DNA of 64,000 bases from Tamarix chinensis (lineage: Eukaryota > Streptophyta > Magnoliopsida > Caryophyllales > Tamaricaceae). A model generated the notes under the pieces. It was not told the DNA's origin. It searched no databases and was given only the letters and a program-made list of their open reading frames with translations. Location: assembly GCA_030549775.1 (NCBI GenBank), contig CM060180.1, positions 81,313,672 through 81,377,671 of the forward strand. The letters run 5' to 3'. Of the stretch, positions 13,031 through 24,252 are shown in pieces (the first letter of the stretch is position 1; each line of letters starts with the position of its first letter). The position numbers and the translations under genes are program-made.

Positions 13031-13659
13031 TACACACCCTTATTATTATTAAATCATCATTAATACTACATGAAGTATTAACCTTAAAGTCTCACCCATG
13101 ACTCTTATAATTAAGGTAATGCTTATTAGCACAGGTATATATATATTAGGCCATACTCTTGTACAATATATATTAGTAAAATCTCCTAATGCTAACAAGG
13201 TGTTAAACATGAATTAAATACCACCATAGCATATAACCACATGGATAATAATTAACATTTTCCCTAACCACCAAATTATTACCTTAAATATTATCCCCAT
13301 ACATATCATCAATCTATCATGCTTCCTTTCAACAATAAACACAATAACCACATATGATATGCTAAGCAACATACATCAAGCATAATACACATTAATAATG
13401 CCTAATGTGATAACATGCATTAATCCATGTATTTAAGCGGGATTTAACGGTTACCTTAATCTCGCAAAATTAACAAACCTTACCAAGCACAATTAGCAAT
13501 TCAACACCTAAAAATAATATCCATCATATCCATGTTAGAATATAGAAATAAAAAGGGTAAGATTTTATAAAAGAAATTTATTTAATAAAACACTTTAAAT
13601 AATTATCATTATACCTCAAAATTTTCCAACAATTTCCAACATAAGGGGGAAAGCTCACG

Positions 13660-14690
13660 CTGCATGAGCAGCGTGAGTGTCATGCATAAATGGGCAGGGA
13701 AATGGCTCGAAGAGGGGTGGAGGAAGAGAAATCAGCCATGTTCGGGTTGAGGTCTTTGGGCTAGAAAAGAGGGTGGTTGGGGGTGGTTTGGTGGCAAGGT
13801 AAGGATGCAGGAGTGAAGAGGGGGTGTTAGTGGTGGCCAAGGATGGTTTCGCGGCGGCTGAAGGCGGCGGATACGGTGGCGGCAAGGCGGCGAAGATGGC
13901 TGGTGATAAGGGGAAAAATGGGGAGAAAACAAGGAAGGGGTGGAGAAGGGAGGAAGTGTCGGGCTCAAGGGGGCGGTGTGGGGATGCAGGGCAGTAGGGG
14001 GTGGTGGCAGGAGTCGGCGCAGGGGTTGGGGGCGGCGGTCGGAGTGGCGGACGGCGGCGGCACAGGGAGAAAACAAAAAAAAAACAAAGGAAGGAAGGGA
14101 GGAGAGAGGAGGGAGCTCGGGGGAAGGAGATGGCTCGAAAATGGGATAATAAACTGGCCGAATGGGAGAAGAGAAGAAGAGGAACGACAAGGGGGCAGAT
14201 GGCAGGGCATAGGGTGGTAGGGAGGCGGTAGGGTGGCAGGGAGAGGGTGGCGACGGGAAGGAGAGTTGCAGAAATGGATAGGGTGCAGGGGTATTTTGGC
14301 TCGAAGGAGGGGAGAAGAGGACAGGGTAGAGGGAGGGAGTAGCAGGGACAGGTGCGGCGGCAGGCGGCGGCAGGTGCAGGGGGTCGGGCGGCAGCTGCAG
14401 AGGGTCGGGCTGTTGTCGCCTGAGAAGAAGAAGAAAGAAGGAAGGGCTGTGGCGGTCGGTCGGGGGAAAGGAAAACAGGCGGCCGACCGGTCCAGGGAGG
14501 GGGAAGAAAAAAAAAACGAGCGGGGCCGGCCGGGTCAGTGTGCGAGAGGGAGAGGGGGCTGAGGGGGAGACGGGTGAGGCGGGCCGAAGGCCCAACGCAC
14601 GGGGAAGGCTTGCCTAGCGAGGCAGCCCAAGGGAAAAGGAAGAAGAAAAAGAAAAAGGAAAGGAAGAGAGGGGAAAAAGAAAAATGGGAA
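13660..14690 (-). other. GC-rich pyrimidine leader of K1
   Basis: On the minus strand this kilobase is C- and T-rich with CpG-rich patches (for example GGACCGGTCGGCCGCC), in sharp contrast to its AT-rich surroundings. It aligns in order with the leader at 58790-59945. A Pro/Ser/Leu-rich frame of 287 codons spans 14595-13732. I know no such family, and a pyrimidine-rich strand has few stops by chance, so I do not call it a gene. Confidence 0.7.
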
Positions 14691-15154
14691 TGGAAAAAAA
14701 TAGGAAATTAGTTTAATTAAATTTATAAAATCATAATATATAATATCCCTGGTAAATTATTTAATTTAACAATTTAATTTATTATAACCTAATATTTTAG
14801 TTTAAAAAGGGTAAATTTGGTAAAATATTAGTTTGGGAAAATTATTTAAATGGGACAATATGATAATTAGCAAAATATTTATTTTTAGCTTATTAAATAC
14901 TCTTATCCAAATATACATACTCTAAAATCCATAAAATAATTAAAATAACAATTTTACAAGCTAATTTTTATTTCAAATAAAGTTATTTATTAAAATATGG
15001 GTTTTCAAAATTTTTGGGGGATTACACCTTCCCCTTCGTCATTACTGGACATTGCCATTGACCAACACCGTTTCCCCTCTTCTTCCCTCATGTCTATCGC
15101 ATTTTTATAAGACACACATCCACACAACTTAAGCTTCCATTTGACTTTGGTTAT

Positions 15155-16718
15155 TGATGCACTATCGTATGCACAACAAATTTAATAAATAAATCCTAAT
15201 TCCCAAACACGTAGTATATGGCAAGAAGGAGTTGAACCCACAAGGAATGACATTTTAATCACTAATTTTGCTATTGATGTTATAACCCCGTTTATACAAT
15301 TTCATTGATTCTTATACTAAATTTGATTATACTAAATCTTGATCACTAATTGACAATTAGGGGAGGAATGAATTGTTGATGGAATTAAAATGCCATACAT
15401 TCAAATAAGAAGAATGATTCTAAACAATTTAATGTTGACTTAGGAAACTCATGATAACAAATTCCCATACTTCCTCTTAACCTTAATAAACTGAATATGC
15501 TCTCAATTTATTTTTGTACCCATTTAATAATCTAGGTTAAGAACACTAGATTCAATTAATGGTAACATTATGAACGGGAAGCTGCCAACTACAATCATAA
15601 TCACAAAAGCTCGGATCATGCAATTGCATGAATTAATGGATAAGATTAATAATTAATCTTTTTGTTACTATAGACAAGTTTAATTAACAATTACGGGTTA
15701 ATTTCATTGTCTTAGCAAAGATCAAGTTTTAAACCAAATAGGTGATCAATCTAATTAGTTCAAGAATCTTAATCTATGATATGGAATCATTCAATTCAAT
15801 CCATTAATTCAATTAAACCTCATCTAGAATCAAACATTTAAAGTATAAAATGGTAATTAGGTTATAATTCCATCCTCAATTCATCCTACCTTGTTCTAAT
15901 TACTCAAATTTCTGCATATTCACAATTCATACAATTACACAAAGGTTTTGGAAATTGATAACAACAATGCATTCACAAATTCTATTCTTGCAACAATTAG
16001 ATAATAATGTAGTGAACACAAATAAACTTACAGAAAAACAACTTAGATTCAGCAAAAACGAAGATACTGAAATTTACAAAGGAATAGAAGAAACTTATCA
16101 ATTGAAGTGCAGAATGTCAAATCATCAATAGAATTCAAGAAGATCAAAGGTTGAAATTGTGCATTACATGTATGTTCTAAATGAGTAAAGGAAGAACAAT
16201 ACATTCCAAAAATGTTTTTTGATCCTTCCCTTCTGTCCCGAACTCTCTTTTCAGATAAAATTTTTCAGAAACAAGTCGCGCGTACTGTTATATGTTTTTA
16301 AACGAAAATACGGTCCGTGTTTTAGAAACACGGGACCCCCGTGTTTTCTTCCAACTGCTCTGCTGACAAGGATTTAAAGATCGATACTCGGGATAAATAA
16401 CACGGTCCGTGTTATGGAAACACGGGACCCCCGTGTTTTTCATCTTTCCACTCAATTCCTTTGAAAGTTTCAGCTTAGCTTCTCTTGATGTATTTGTTCC
16501 CTTTCTAACTTTGCTCTCCTTGATTCGACATTTCTTGATGTGTTCTCTACTTGATTTTTTCTTTTCATTGATTTCTCCTTGAATTTCTTCAATTCTTTTC
16601 TTTCTTGTAAAATTTATTCAAAGGAGGAAAACTCGACGAAAAGATTAAATCTAATAGAATAAATGAGGGATAAATGATATTTTTAGACATGAAAATAATC
16701 AATAAATCTCATCTATCA
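15155..16718 (-). mobile_element. 1.56-kb solo LTR of an unrelated family
   Basis: Perfect 5-bp duplication GTTAT at 15150-15154 and 16719-16723, and ends TGATG...CTATCA. It interrupts LTR A cleanly, because the joined flanks reproduce the sequence seen in LTR B at 27600-27620. I chose the minus orientation because that strand ends with a GGGTTCAACTCC...GCATACGATAGTGCATCA region resembling LTR ends of plant Athila/Tat-type elements, from memory only. It contains two copies of a hairpin-forming segment at 16310-16347 and 16400-16440. No coding sequence is seen. Confidence 0.85.
16310..16440. repeat. Duplicated hairpin segment
   Basis: Two near-identical segments of about 38-40 bp, 91 bp apart, each contain ACACGGGACCCCCGTGT, whose arms ACACGGG and CCCGTGT pair perfectly. 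Each is preceded by CGGTCCGTGTT. Confidence 0.85.
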
Positions 16719-16808
16719 GTTATTTCCATTTTTTACCCTCATTTACCTTAATTTTTACCTTGATTTATACTCTTTAAATGTAACCGCATTTTATATTATT
16801 TTTCATAA

Positions 16809-16873
16809 GTGATATCACAGAGATCTCGAAGGAGGTCTATGATTTATATGCTTAGATCCCGGTGTCCTAGTTT
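16809..16873 (+). other. Mini-exon-like block in LTR A (65 nt)
   Basis: It aligns with 27712-27778: both begin GTG and end with CTAGTT(G/T), followed by GTAAG and GATACTAATC-type sequence. Here the upstream acceptor dinucleotide reads AA rather than AG, so this copy is probably broken at that site. Confidence 0.45.
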
Positions 16874-17754
16874 GTAAGGATACTAATCAATGTTTCAGGG
16901 TTTTTGTGTTATTTTATTGTATGGATATGTATATTTTCATGATATTATTTCTATATAATTTATGTTTTTGATGATATGTTATGATGGTATAGAATATATG
17001 CTTGGAAAAAGTAAGAATTGGTAAGAGGTATGGATATGATTTTGTTTTTCTAATAACGTATTTGTGGGAAATATATTTTATGGGATGAAATGTAGGTCAA
17101 GTAAGCTATAATAAGTGGACATAAGCATAATTATGAGGTATGATAATAAATGGTGGATTTGGAAAAATAATGGTTGTTGAAGGTACAAGATTTTATAAAA
17201 TAAAGGCTATTGATTTATCCTTAAGGGTATTTTGGTCATTATGGATTAATATGAATGATTTTTGTATTGCAATGTGTTAGGTGGATAAAAATATGATAAT
17301 GATATCCTAAGAAGTGTTTGGAGGGATTATTATTTATCTTAAATTCCTTAAAATAAGATAATTATCTAATTAGGGCACAATAACCTAAAATAATAATCTT
17401 ATTATCCCATGTGTAAAACCATAGAGTTAATCCACCATTCTAGATATGTTACCAATGATGGAATTAAAAGGATATATATTAAATTTGGTAATCATATGAG
17501 TCTTATGGGAAGAATTATGAGTAACTTATAAAATTAGGGTTTCAATAATTCTATGAGAAGTACTTTGGGATAAGATTATTATTGTAAGTATAAAATGTTA
17601 GAGTTAGGCCTTGACTTTCAGATACAATATCTATGAAAATGATATACCATATTTGGTGGTTGAATGATCAATATGCAAAAATGATGCTAGGAGTGTGAAA
17701 TGAGGGTTGAGGAAATTAAGGGTATTGACCCGCGTGAAGTGTTCATCTACTTCA

Positions 17755-18260
17755 ATGTGTTTAACGACAAGTGAATTAATCATGAATAAGAAACTAATCA
17801 TTTAAAATGAAATATTATGTGAGTAATTCCAATGTGATGCTTTTATATATCCATTCTATAGAAGATAATAGTGGCTTGGGAGCATTTTGTCTTGAGAAGA
17901 TGATGTTTTTATATATCCATTCCACTAGAGATAATAGTAGCTCAGGAGCATTTTGCCTAGAGAAGGTATTTTAGTCCATTCTACCAGATTAAGAATAGTG
18001 GTTCCTGTACTCATGGCGAATGAAAATATGATAGTATAAAATACATATAAGACACTAATGATTTAAATTGGAAGTGTATATGAGTCATGACCAAGGTGAT
18101 GTTTTATATATATCCGTTCCACTAGAGATAATAGTGGCTTGGGAGAGTTTTACCACAAGAAAATGATGTTTTTAAGATCTGTTCTACTAGATAATAATAG
18201 TGTCTCAAGTGTGTTATCCCTGAGAAGGTGCTTTAAACTATTTCACCAGTTTAAGAATAG
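17755..18260 (+). repeat. Hairpin-module array of LTR A
   Basis: Units carry ATCCATTCYACTAGAGATAA and TAGTGGCTTGGGAGCATTTT-like joints (17860, 17920, 18110, 18180). AATCATTTAAAATGAAA (about 17797) and AATGATTTAAATTGGAAG boxes precede each group. Same layout as in LTR B and, inverted, in LTR C. Confidence 0.75.
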
Positions 18261-18908
18261 TGAGGTTCTTGCACTCAAAGCATACAAACGAATGAAAATG
18301 GTTATATCTAATAAAGAGGCATGGTGTAGTATTTCTCTTGAGATGTTTTATTAGTCTGAATGTGTATTTATCATCATTTATGAATGCATGTCTTATTTGT
18401 ATCCCTGATTTGATAATATTGTTACATTGCTTAATACGTAGCGTACTAACCACCCTTTTCATGGGTGCTGCTTATTCCCATGAGGAGGGGACCCTGATTC
18501 TTGTGTGCAGGTCTCATAAGATTATTTAGATGACTATGCTGTTTATGATGCACTGTATGGGAATGAGTGACCAGTTATCTGTACTAGATGTTTGGATGAA
18601 GACTAATGTGATTCAGTTGATTTATTAATCCAGATACTTTTTTGGATTCTTTGATCTATTATATCCCTAACTTTATAATTTGTTTATTATAATTTAGAGT
18701 TAACCTCCAAACTCATATTTATTATAAATGTTTCTTCCAATTCTAATTTCCTTGTTTTATTATGAATGATTTTAGCATTGTGATTGATATAAGGATGGTT
18801 GGGCAAACCATATTTATGTTAATTACAGAAGTAACCCCTAATATTTTACTTATATGCTTCCACAGTAAAATAAGAATTTTTAGTAGTAAAATTAGGTGTT
18901 ATAGGTAT

Positions 18909-19497
18909 TACTCGTAAGTTATGAACGGTGTGATGTTTTCCATGTGAAAGTATGCTTGATCTTGTGCTTTTACATGATATGTTTTATGTGAGCATGTATC
19001 TTGTTAGAGAAGTTGTGATATACTTAGTACAAGGAAGTGGTACTAATATTATACTTTTTAAGTGGATTATGTACAAAGTATGCTTAGGTTGGAGGACTCC
19101 AAGAGTTAAATGAATAAGAGGGTGGAGAGTCTTCACTTTTGTGATTTGTATAAGGTGCACTAATATATATAATGGGATGAGTGTAAAGGTTATCCAGTAT
19201 TCTACTTTTGTTTCAAATATCTTTTGGACTCATATATCATTTCCCCTTCTACATAAGGCTCCTCCCTAGCTTTTGAGACCTTATGGAGGTTGTAACTCAT
19301 TTAGAACAAGTATTTTTGTTTATATTATTTCGTTAATCTTGTTGTTATATACTGAATATTGTATCTAGCATAAGTTAGGTGATATACGCACCTCTCGATT
19401 TATTAGATATGTTAATTTTATCCCCATTCCTTTATTTTGCTTCTGAATTGTGTATTTAAAATGAAATCTTAAAGTTGTGAACAATGAGGGTGCAACA
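18909..19497 (+). mobile_element. Right part of old LTR J
   Basis: It continues 8337-8963 once LTR A is removed. It ends GAGGGTGCAACA at 19497 after ATTTAAAATGAAATC, matching the reverse complement of the chromovirus LTR near 35410-35475. No primer site follows. Confidence 0.5.
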
Positions 19498-19752
19498 TTA
19501 ATAATTAAAATATCAAACTCCTTCCCATCATTATAAATAACCTAGAAACATAGTGATCTTATAAAGGCTATCAAAAGTCATCCGTACGCTAATTAGTGCA
19601 CTAAAGATGTCCAAACATAAGATAAAGGGAAGCTAGTAGTTATCGATTTATCCAATTTAATTTAGTGATAAATCTAGATAGCACACAAATATATCAAACC
19701 ATTTTTAATTAGGACTCAAGTCATCTCAAAGTATCAATGTAGTACCCAATTA

Positions 19753-22179
19753 TTTAACAACCCAAGACATTTTGGGTTGGTATATGTGGAAGTTAATTTT
19801 ATTAGTTTAATAATTTATCAAATGATTTAAGAGCTTTGAATTCATAGTGACATTTTCAAAATACTTCATTTAGGAATATTTTTCCTTTCTTATGATTTTG
19901 TATTCCATGTAATTCACACACCACTTTTGGTGTATAAACTCAATTAAGACTCCTATTTCATGTGGATATTTTATATCCTTATAGTTTTTTGAGTGTCTTT
20001 TGTTTTTTCAAAATGTCATAATGAAATATTGGTAAAAACACATTATTTAGTGTTATCATTTACCTTAATAACGGTTTTTCAGCCTCATTAAATCCTTTTT
20101 GATTATCTTATTCTCACAAGACTTTAGAGATCATCTTATTTTAGTATTTTTGAGCTAAATATAATCTAAAAAAGGCATTCACTTAATTCCTACATCTTCT
20201 AATTTTCCCCACCCATTCTAACTTTGCCAATTTTCTTTTCCTTTCTACTTCTCATTTCTTTTATTTTCTTCCCTCATTTATCCCTTAAATTTTCTTGGCC
20301 TCCCTCCTCCTTTTTCATCATTGTTGAAGCTTGATTAAACTTCTAAGCTTAAAGGATAAGTCCCTTAACATTTTCCCTTCAATTATTTCTTCTTTGATTA
20401 TGATTTTATGATTTTATTTCCCTAATATTTGCTACTATCTTGATCTTTTATTAGTAATGGAGCTTAAAGGATTAAAGTTAAATATAATACATTTAAAATT
20501 GATAGGTTTCAGTGTTAACCATGGTTTATGGTGACATAGTTGATTATGCCATGTTTGGCTTTGTTTGAGGATTTTGTCCCTTTAGCCAATATGCTAATAT
20601 TTTTTTTGATTCATTGTTACCATGATATTCTTTTCAAAATTTGGAAGAACTTTGATTTTAAGTATGCTTAGATATGATTACGTTTTGATGCTCTAAATTT
20701 TACATAAAGATTTGAAGAGTTTATATGTTTTTGAATTTTCTTGAGTGTTCTTGAGCTTCTTCACGTGCTTTTGATGTTATTTTTGAGTTTGATTAATTCA
20801 TTTATACTGTGATAGCCTTTGTAATTTGTAGAAAAGGTTTGACAATTAAGGTTTGGGATGGCTAAGTATGGTGGTTATGGTAAATAGGGATAAGAGTGGC
20901 TAACCACGGTTGGTGTGGACAACTAGGGTTGGTTATGGCTGCTTAGAGTTATTCGGTGTTATCATGTGTACCTATCGCTTGAAGGGTAGTTATGTATGTG
21001 AGATTTTATTAGTTGTGTCGAGTACATTATGAAGAGAATGATTTATGCATGTCAAGGGTGATGTGTGATTCAATAAGACACGGATAAGACACTAATAACG
21101 TAAAGCGAAAGACTGTTGAGCCGAGCCCAGTCCAATCCACCGGTTAGAATAGTGGTCAGAGGCGTTCTGCCCTGTGCGTTTCGTGCCGGTCCACCGGCTA
21201 TAATAGTGGTCAGAGGCGTTCTGCCCTGTGCGTTTCGTGCCGGTCCACCGGCTATAATAGTGGTCAGAGGCATTTTGCCCTGTGTGTTTATTCCGGTCCA
21301 CCGGCTATAATAGTGGGGGATCTCGGCTCAATACACCCAAAGTAAATAAGTTAAACCAAGGGAAAAACACTAAGTACTTACAATGGAACACCATGTTGAG
21401 GCGGGGCCAGTCCGGTCCACCGGTTAGAATAGTGGTCAGAGGCGTTCTGCCCTATGTTTTTATTTTCGGTCCACCAGCTATAATAGTGGGGTCCCCGTGC
21501 TCACATGGATTATTGAAGAATGCGTGGAATGGACTTATTTCATTAATGAGAATACAAAATAAGACATCAGAAAGTGATTCGATCTATTCATGCATGTCAT
21601 CGTATGTTATTTATGTGTTGAATGTGGGTCTTGCGTGCTATGTGTGCTATGTGGTATGATTGTATGCTTGGCCTTAGCACACCAGCGCCCTTACTCAGTA
21701 TTGGACCCGTACTGATACTACACTGATTGAATGAGTCCTGTGATGATCCACCAATGGTGGGGAGCAGACCTCCTATGCAGGTTTGATCGGTTACAATTGT
21801 GGGGTGGAAGGCTTGGCTTGAGTGAGTAGGCGATCCGGATATTGGTCCCTTGGGATTCTGTTTTATTTGCTATATTTTGTACCATGCTCCTCGCTTTGAA
21901 ACCGTACTCTAAGTTGTATTCCTAAATGATATTTTAACTGTTGTTGACTCGTGGTTTTCATGAATGGTCTATGTTAACTATGGACCTATGTTTTGATGAC
22001 TCTTAATTAATGATTGTTTGGTTTAGCCTTAGCACTTAGTATCGGAACGGTAGGAGTGAACCGGTCTGGTACTAAGTGTGGCGGTAATACCCCCAAGTTT
22101 ATAGTTTTAATTCTTTCGCTTCCGCTAAAACCTTTGTCTTAAACGAAATTTTTCAGGAGTGAAATTTGGGGGTGTTACA
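19753..22179 (+). mobile_element. LTR E, plus orientation
   Basis: Clear 3' end GGGGGTGTTACA at 22168-22179, with the final 150 bp almost identical to the ends of K1 and 58451-63362. It has a pyrimidine-rich leader at about 20170-20330, two hairpin arrays at 21090-21495 and acceptor-like CTATGCAG|GT at 21773-21782. The start TTTAACAACCC at 19753 is my best guess (TGTAGTACCC at 19739 is another). Flanking pentamers do not match, so the start or the element may be truncated. Confidence 0.7.
21090..21495 (+). repeat. Two hairpin-module arrays of LTR E
   Basis: Best-preserved array in the window. CCGGTCCACCGG starts at 21186, 21240 and 21293 (period 54/53), with a variant at about 21134. Each unit runs CCGGTCCACCGGCTATAATA, GTGGTCAGAGGCGTTCTGCC, CTGTGCGTTTCGTG. 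A second two-unit array lies at 21410-21490. The first array is preceded by ACTAATAACGTAAAGCGAAAG and the second by TAAGTACTTACAATGGAACA. CCGGT/ACCGG and CCAC/GTGG are complementary arms. The period of 54 lets short frames read through, but they are not genes. Confidence 0.92.
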
Positions 22180-22203
22180 TTTATAACTTGTTCTTGGTGT
22201 TCT

Positions 22204-23790
22204 TGCAACACCTCTAATTTTTGAACAAAAAACTTCATTTGTAAGACAATGCAGAAATGTTTGAAATACAAAATTGGGGAATTTTACCATCATATCAACC
22301 ATAAGAGAGGTGTGATAATCACCTAACTCATGCCTGATACGAGGTAAAATGGAACAAGAAATGAAATAATGCATTCTCATAGTATTACCGAGACAATATA
22401 AGATAATAACAACTAGGAAAATATTATAGATATAGTGAACTAGATAGTTTTACAAAATCAAACATAGAAAATTGAGCCAAGAGTTTAAATAAAAAAAAAA
22501 AATACAAAAACATCCCAATGCAGTGGATAAGATACTAATAATGGGTTAGCCTAACTCTTAAGCGCAATCATAAACATCTAATTCTAAGTAATGACCCACT
22601 AATGACACATGTCATCACCCTTAACATACTCTAATTGAGAGCCATAACCCTACAAATCATCCTCTACTCCCCAGACTAAAAGCTAGATCATCACAGGGAC
22701 CACACAAGTGCAATATCAGTACGGTAAAGTATTGGTAAAACATACTACCTAAAACATAGTAAGACTCATGCAGCACATTGAAGTCACATAATAGCATAGT
22801 GATATCATAGAGGATAACTTAAGTACAACATAGCGTGCTTTTATGGAATTCATGGAAGTATAGAAATATGGTAATACATGCAAGTCATACAATATAAATC
22901 ATATTAGAATTCTTCTTTTAGTGACCACACAAGTACTGGTTAATAAGATATTTCGTTTGACCACACCTAGTTCTTTACCTTGAACAAAAGTCATGGCTAC
23001 ACAAACAATCACAATAGGATATGATGCCTCTCATATAAAGATAGGATACATAGAAGGTGCTTACTTCGGGGATACCACACTCAGCACACATCAAGTGCCA
23101 TATCACAAATTGAGATACCACATCCACTATACGTGGTTGAAGTATACCAAGGGGGGCTTGTATCAAGATACCTCACCAACCACACCTTTAATTTCTCCAT
23201 CGTGAGGTTTAAAAAGTTGGAATACCACACCTACCTAAGAAATGGGCAATACGAAGTACTGGAGTGCTTGTATTGGGACACCACATCCACTCGTATTGGA
23301 CACTAATACCATGCTAGCCTGCTATAGTACAATCTTATACCTCAAAGATATGCGTATCCCTCTACCTACCGCAACCTAGCAGAGAAGGAAATAGGTGCTG
23401 AGTGAAAAATATAGCCAAGGGCAACCCACCCACTAACTCTCAGTAGCTACCGTGGGTGCTGAAGAAAAAGGCTTTAACAAAATCTTAACCATTAATTTAT
23501 ATTATCAGTGATACCACAAATCACACCAAAGTCCACACATAACCTAGTTGGGTGTTTCCAAATGATAACACCAAATACATCATAAGGCATTAAAGCCACC
23601 ATTTGGGTTTTTAAAGATGATACAAAACTAAACAAAAAGATATAAAAGCCACCAATTGGATGTTTAGAGATGATACAAACTTAACTAAATTCAAGTCTCA
23701 AAAGCCATCATGGTGATTCATATTAAATCAGGTAAATCATAATTGAAGTTATAATTAAAAGTTAGTAAATACATGGAAGTAAAGAGGCCC
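22204..23790 (-). mobile_element. Distal (R/U5-side) part of the chromovirus 3' LTR
   Basis: It aligns in order with 35407-36815: the inverted end TGCAACACCTCTAATTTTTG, the ACCATAAGAGAGGTGTGATA motif, the GGGATACCACAC repeats (about 23040-23290) and the CATTAAAGCCACC repeats (about 23590-23710). Similarity stops near 23790, where the nested composite begins. Confidence 0.75.
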
Positions 23791-24252
23791 AAGAGAAACA
23801 CAACAGATTACAACAAACCAGGTGGCTTCTAATCGAACTAGTTGATCGGTCCTTCAAATCAGTCGACTAGTTTGGTCGTACCAAACTTAGATAAAACAAC
23901 ACATGAGAATCAATTGACTGGTTGGCCTTACCGATTGACTGTTCATATGAACTAGTTAATTGGTTTGGTTAAAAAAATTCATGGGTCTAAGTAGAGACCA
24001 ACCCATTTTATTCTATATAGAAATAAATCATAGTAACCAGTCGGCTAGTTTGGTCCAATTGGTTAATGGTTCTTAGCCGAGACCAAACCAATTTGGTTTG
24101 CAGGGACATAAGTTGATGGGTTTGACAATCTAATTAGTTGATCATCAAAACCAGATGATTGGTATATCAAACTGATTGACTAACTAATATAAAAGTCCAA
24201 ATCATTTGATTACTCACAAAACTAATTGATGGATTCGAGGAACCAATCGACT
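23791..24252. other. Insertion-flanking DNA with repeated ACTAGTTGATYGGT-like phrases
   Basis: Short diverged repeats of the form AACTAGTTGATCGGT / TCGACTAGTTTGGTC. Similar phrases occur in the U3 of the chromovirus LTR at about 31120-31220 and 37670-37760, so it may derive from a related LTR. No gene is seen. Confidence 0.4.

Larger units (their letters stand above)
10316..15026 (-). mobile_element. 4.7-kb solo LTR (K1), minus orientation
   Basis: Perfect target duplication CCTTC at 10311-10315 and 15027-15031. On the minus strand it starts TGTAATCCCCCAAAAATTTTG and ends GGGGTGTTACA. The 3' 150 bp match those of LTR E (22027-22179) and 58451-63362. In minus-strand order: AT-rich start, GC-rich pyrimidine leader (14690-13660), a 24-nt mini-exon-like segment (13507-13484, after ATTTTTAG and before GTAAGG), a degenerate tandem array (13030-12130), hairpin modules (11340-11040) and the conserved end. 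It has no coding domains. The 287-codon Pro/Ser-rich frame in the leader is probably compositional. Confidence 0.88.
8969..18903 (+). mobile_element. Solo LTR A with two nested insertions
   Basis: Flanked by a perfect 5-bp duplication GGTAT (8964-8968 and 18904-18908). It starts TTTAATGCC (TG changed to TT) and ends GGTGTTATA. Its parts are 8969-10315, 15027-15154 and 16719-18903, interrupted by solo LTRs at 10316-15026 and 15155-16718. Continuity is shown by alignment to LTR B: 9000-9230 matches 26800-27030, 15105-15150 matches 27580-27630, and 16720-16920 matches 27610-27830. It carries a leader, a mini-exon-like block, modules and the conserved end. No primer site follows it, and no gene is present. 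Confidence 0.8.

Noticed and set aside
13732..14595. 287-codon Pro/Ser-rich protein gene on the minus strand
   Set aside because: It lies in a pyrimidine-rich LTR leader, with no known domain and overlapping frames on both strands. It is kept only as a point to test.
21186..21300. CRISPR array (regular repeats with spacers)
   Set aside because: Plant nuclear DNA. The units are contiguous tandem copies inside an LTR, without unique spacers.
21070..21310. Repetitive frames of 64-69 residues over the hairpin array
   Set aside because: A period of 54 bp (a multiple of three) keeps frames open. The repeat is at the DNA or RNA level and also occurs with other periods.
10316..22179. An 11.9-kb DNA transposon with ~150-bp terminal inverted repeats
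   Set aside because: The two ends are 3' ends of two LTRs in opposite orientation. K1 has its own perfect duplication (CCTTC) and ends at 15026.
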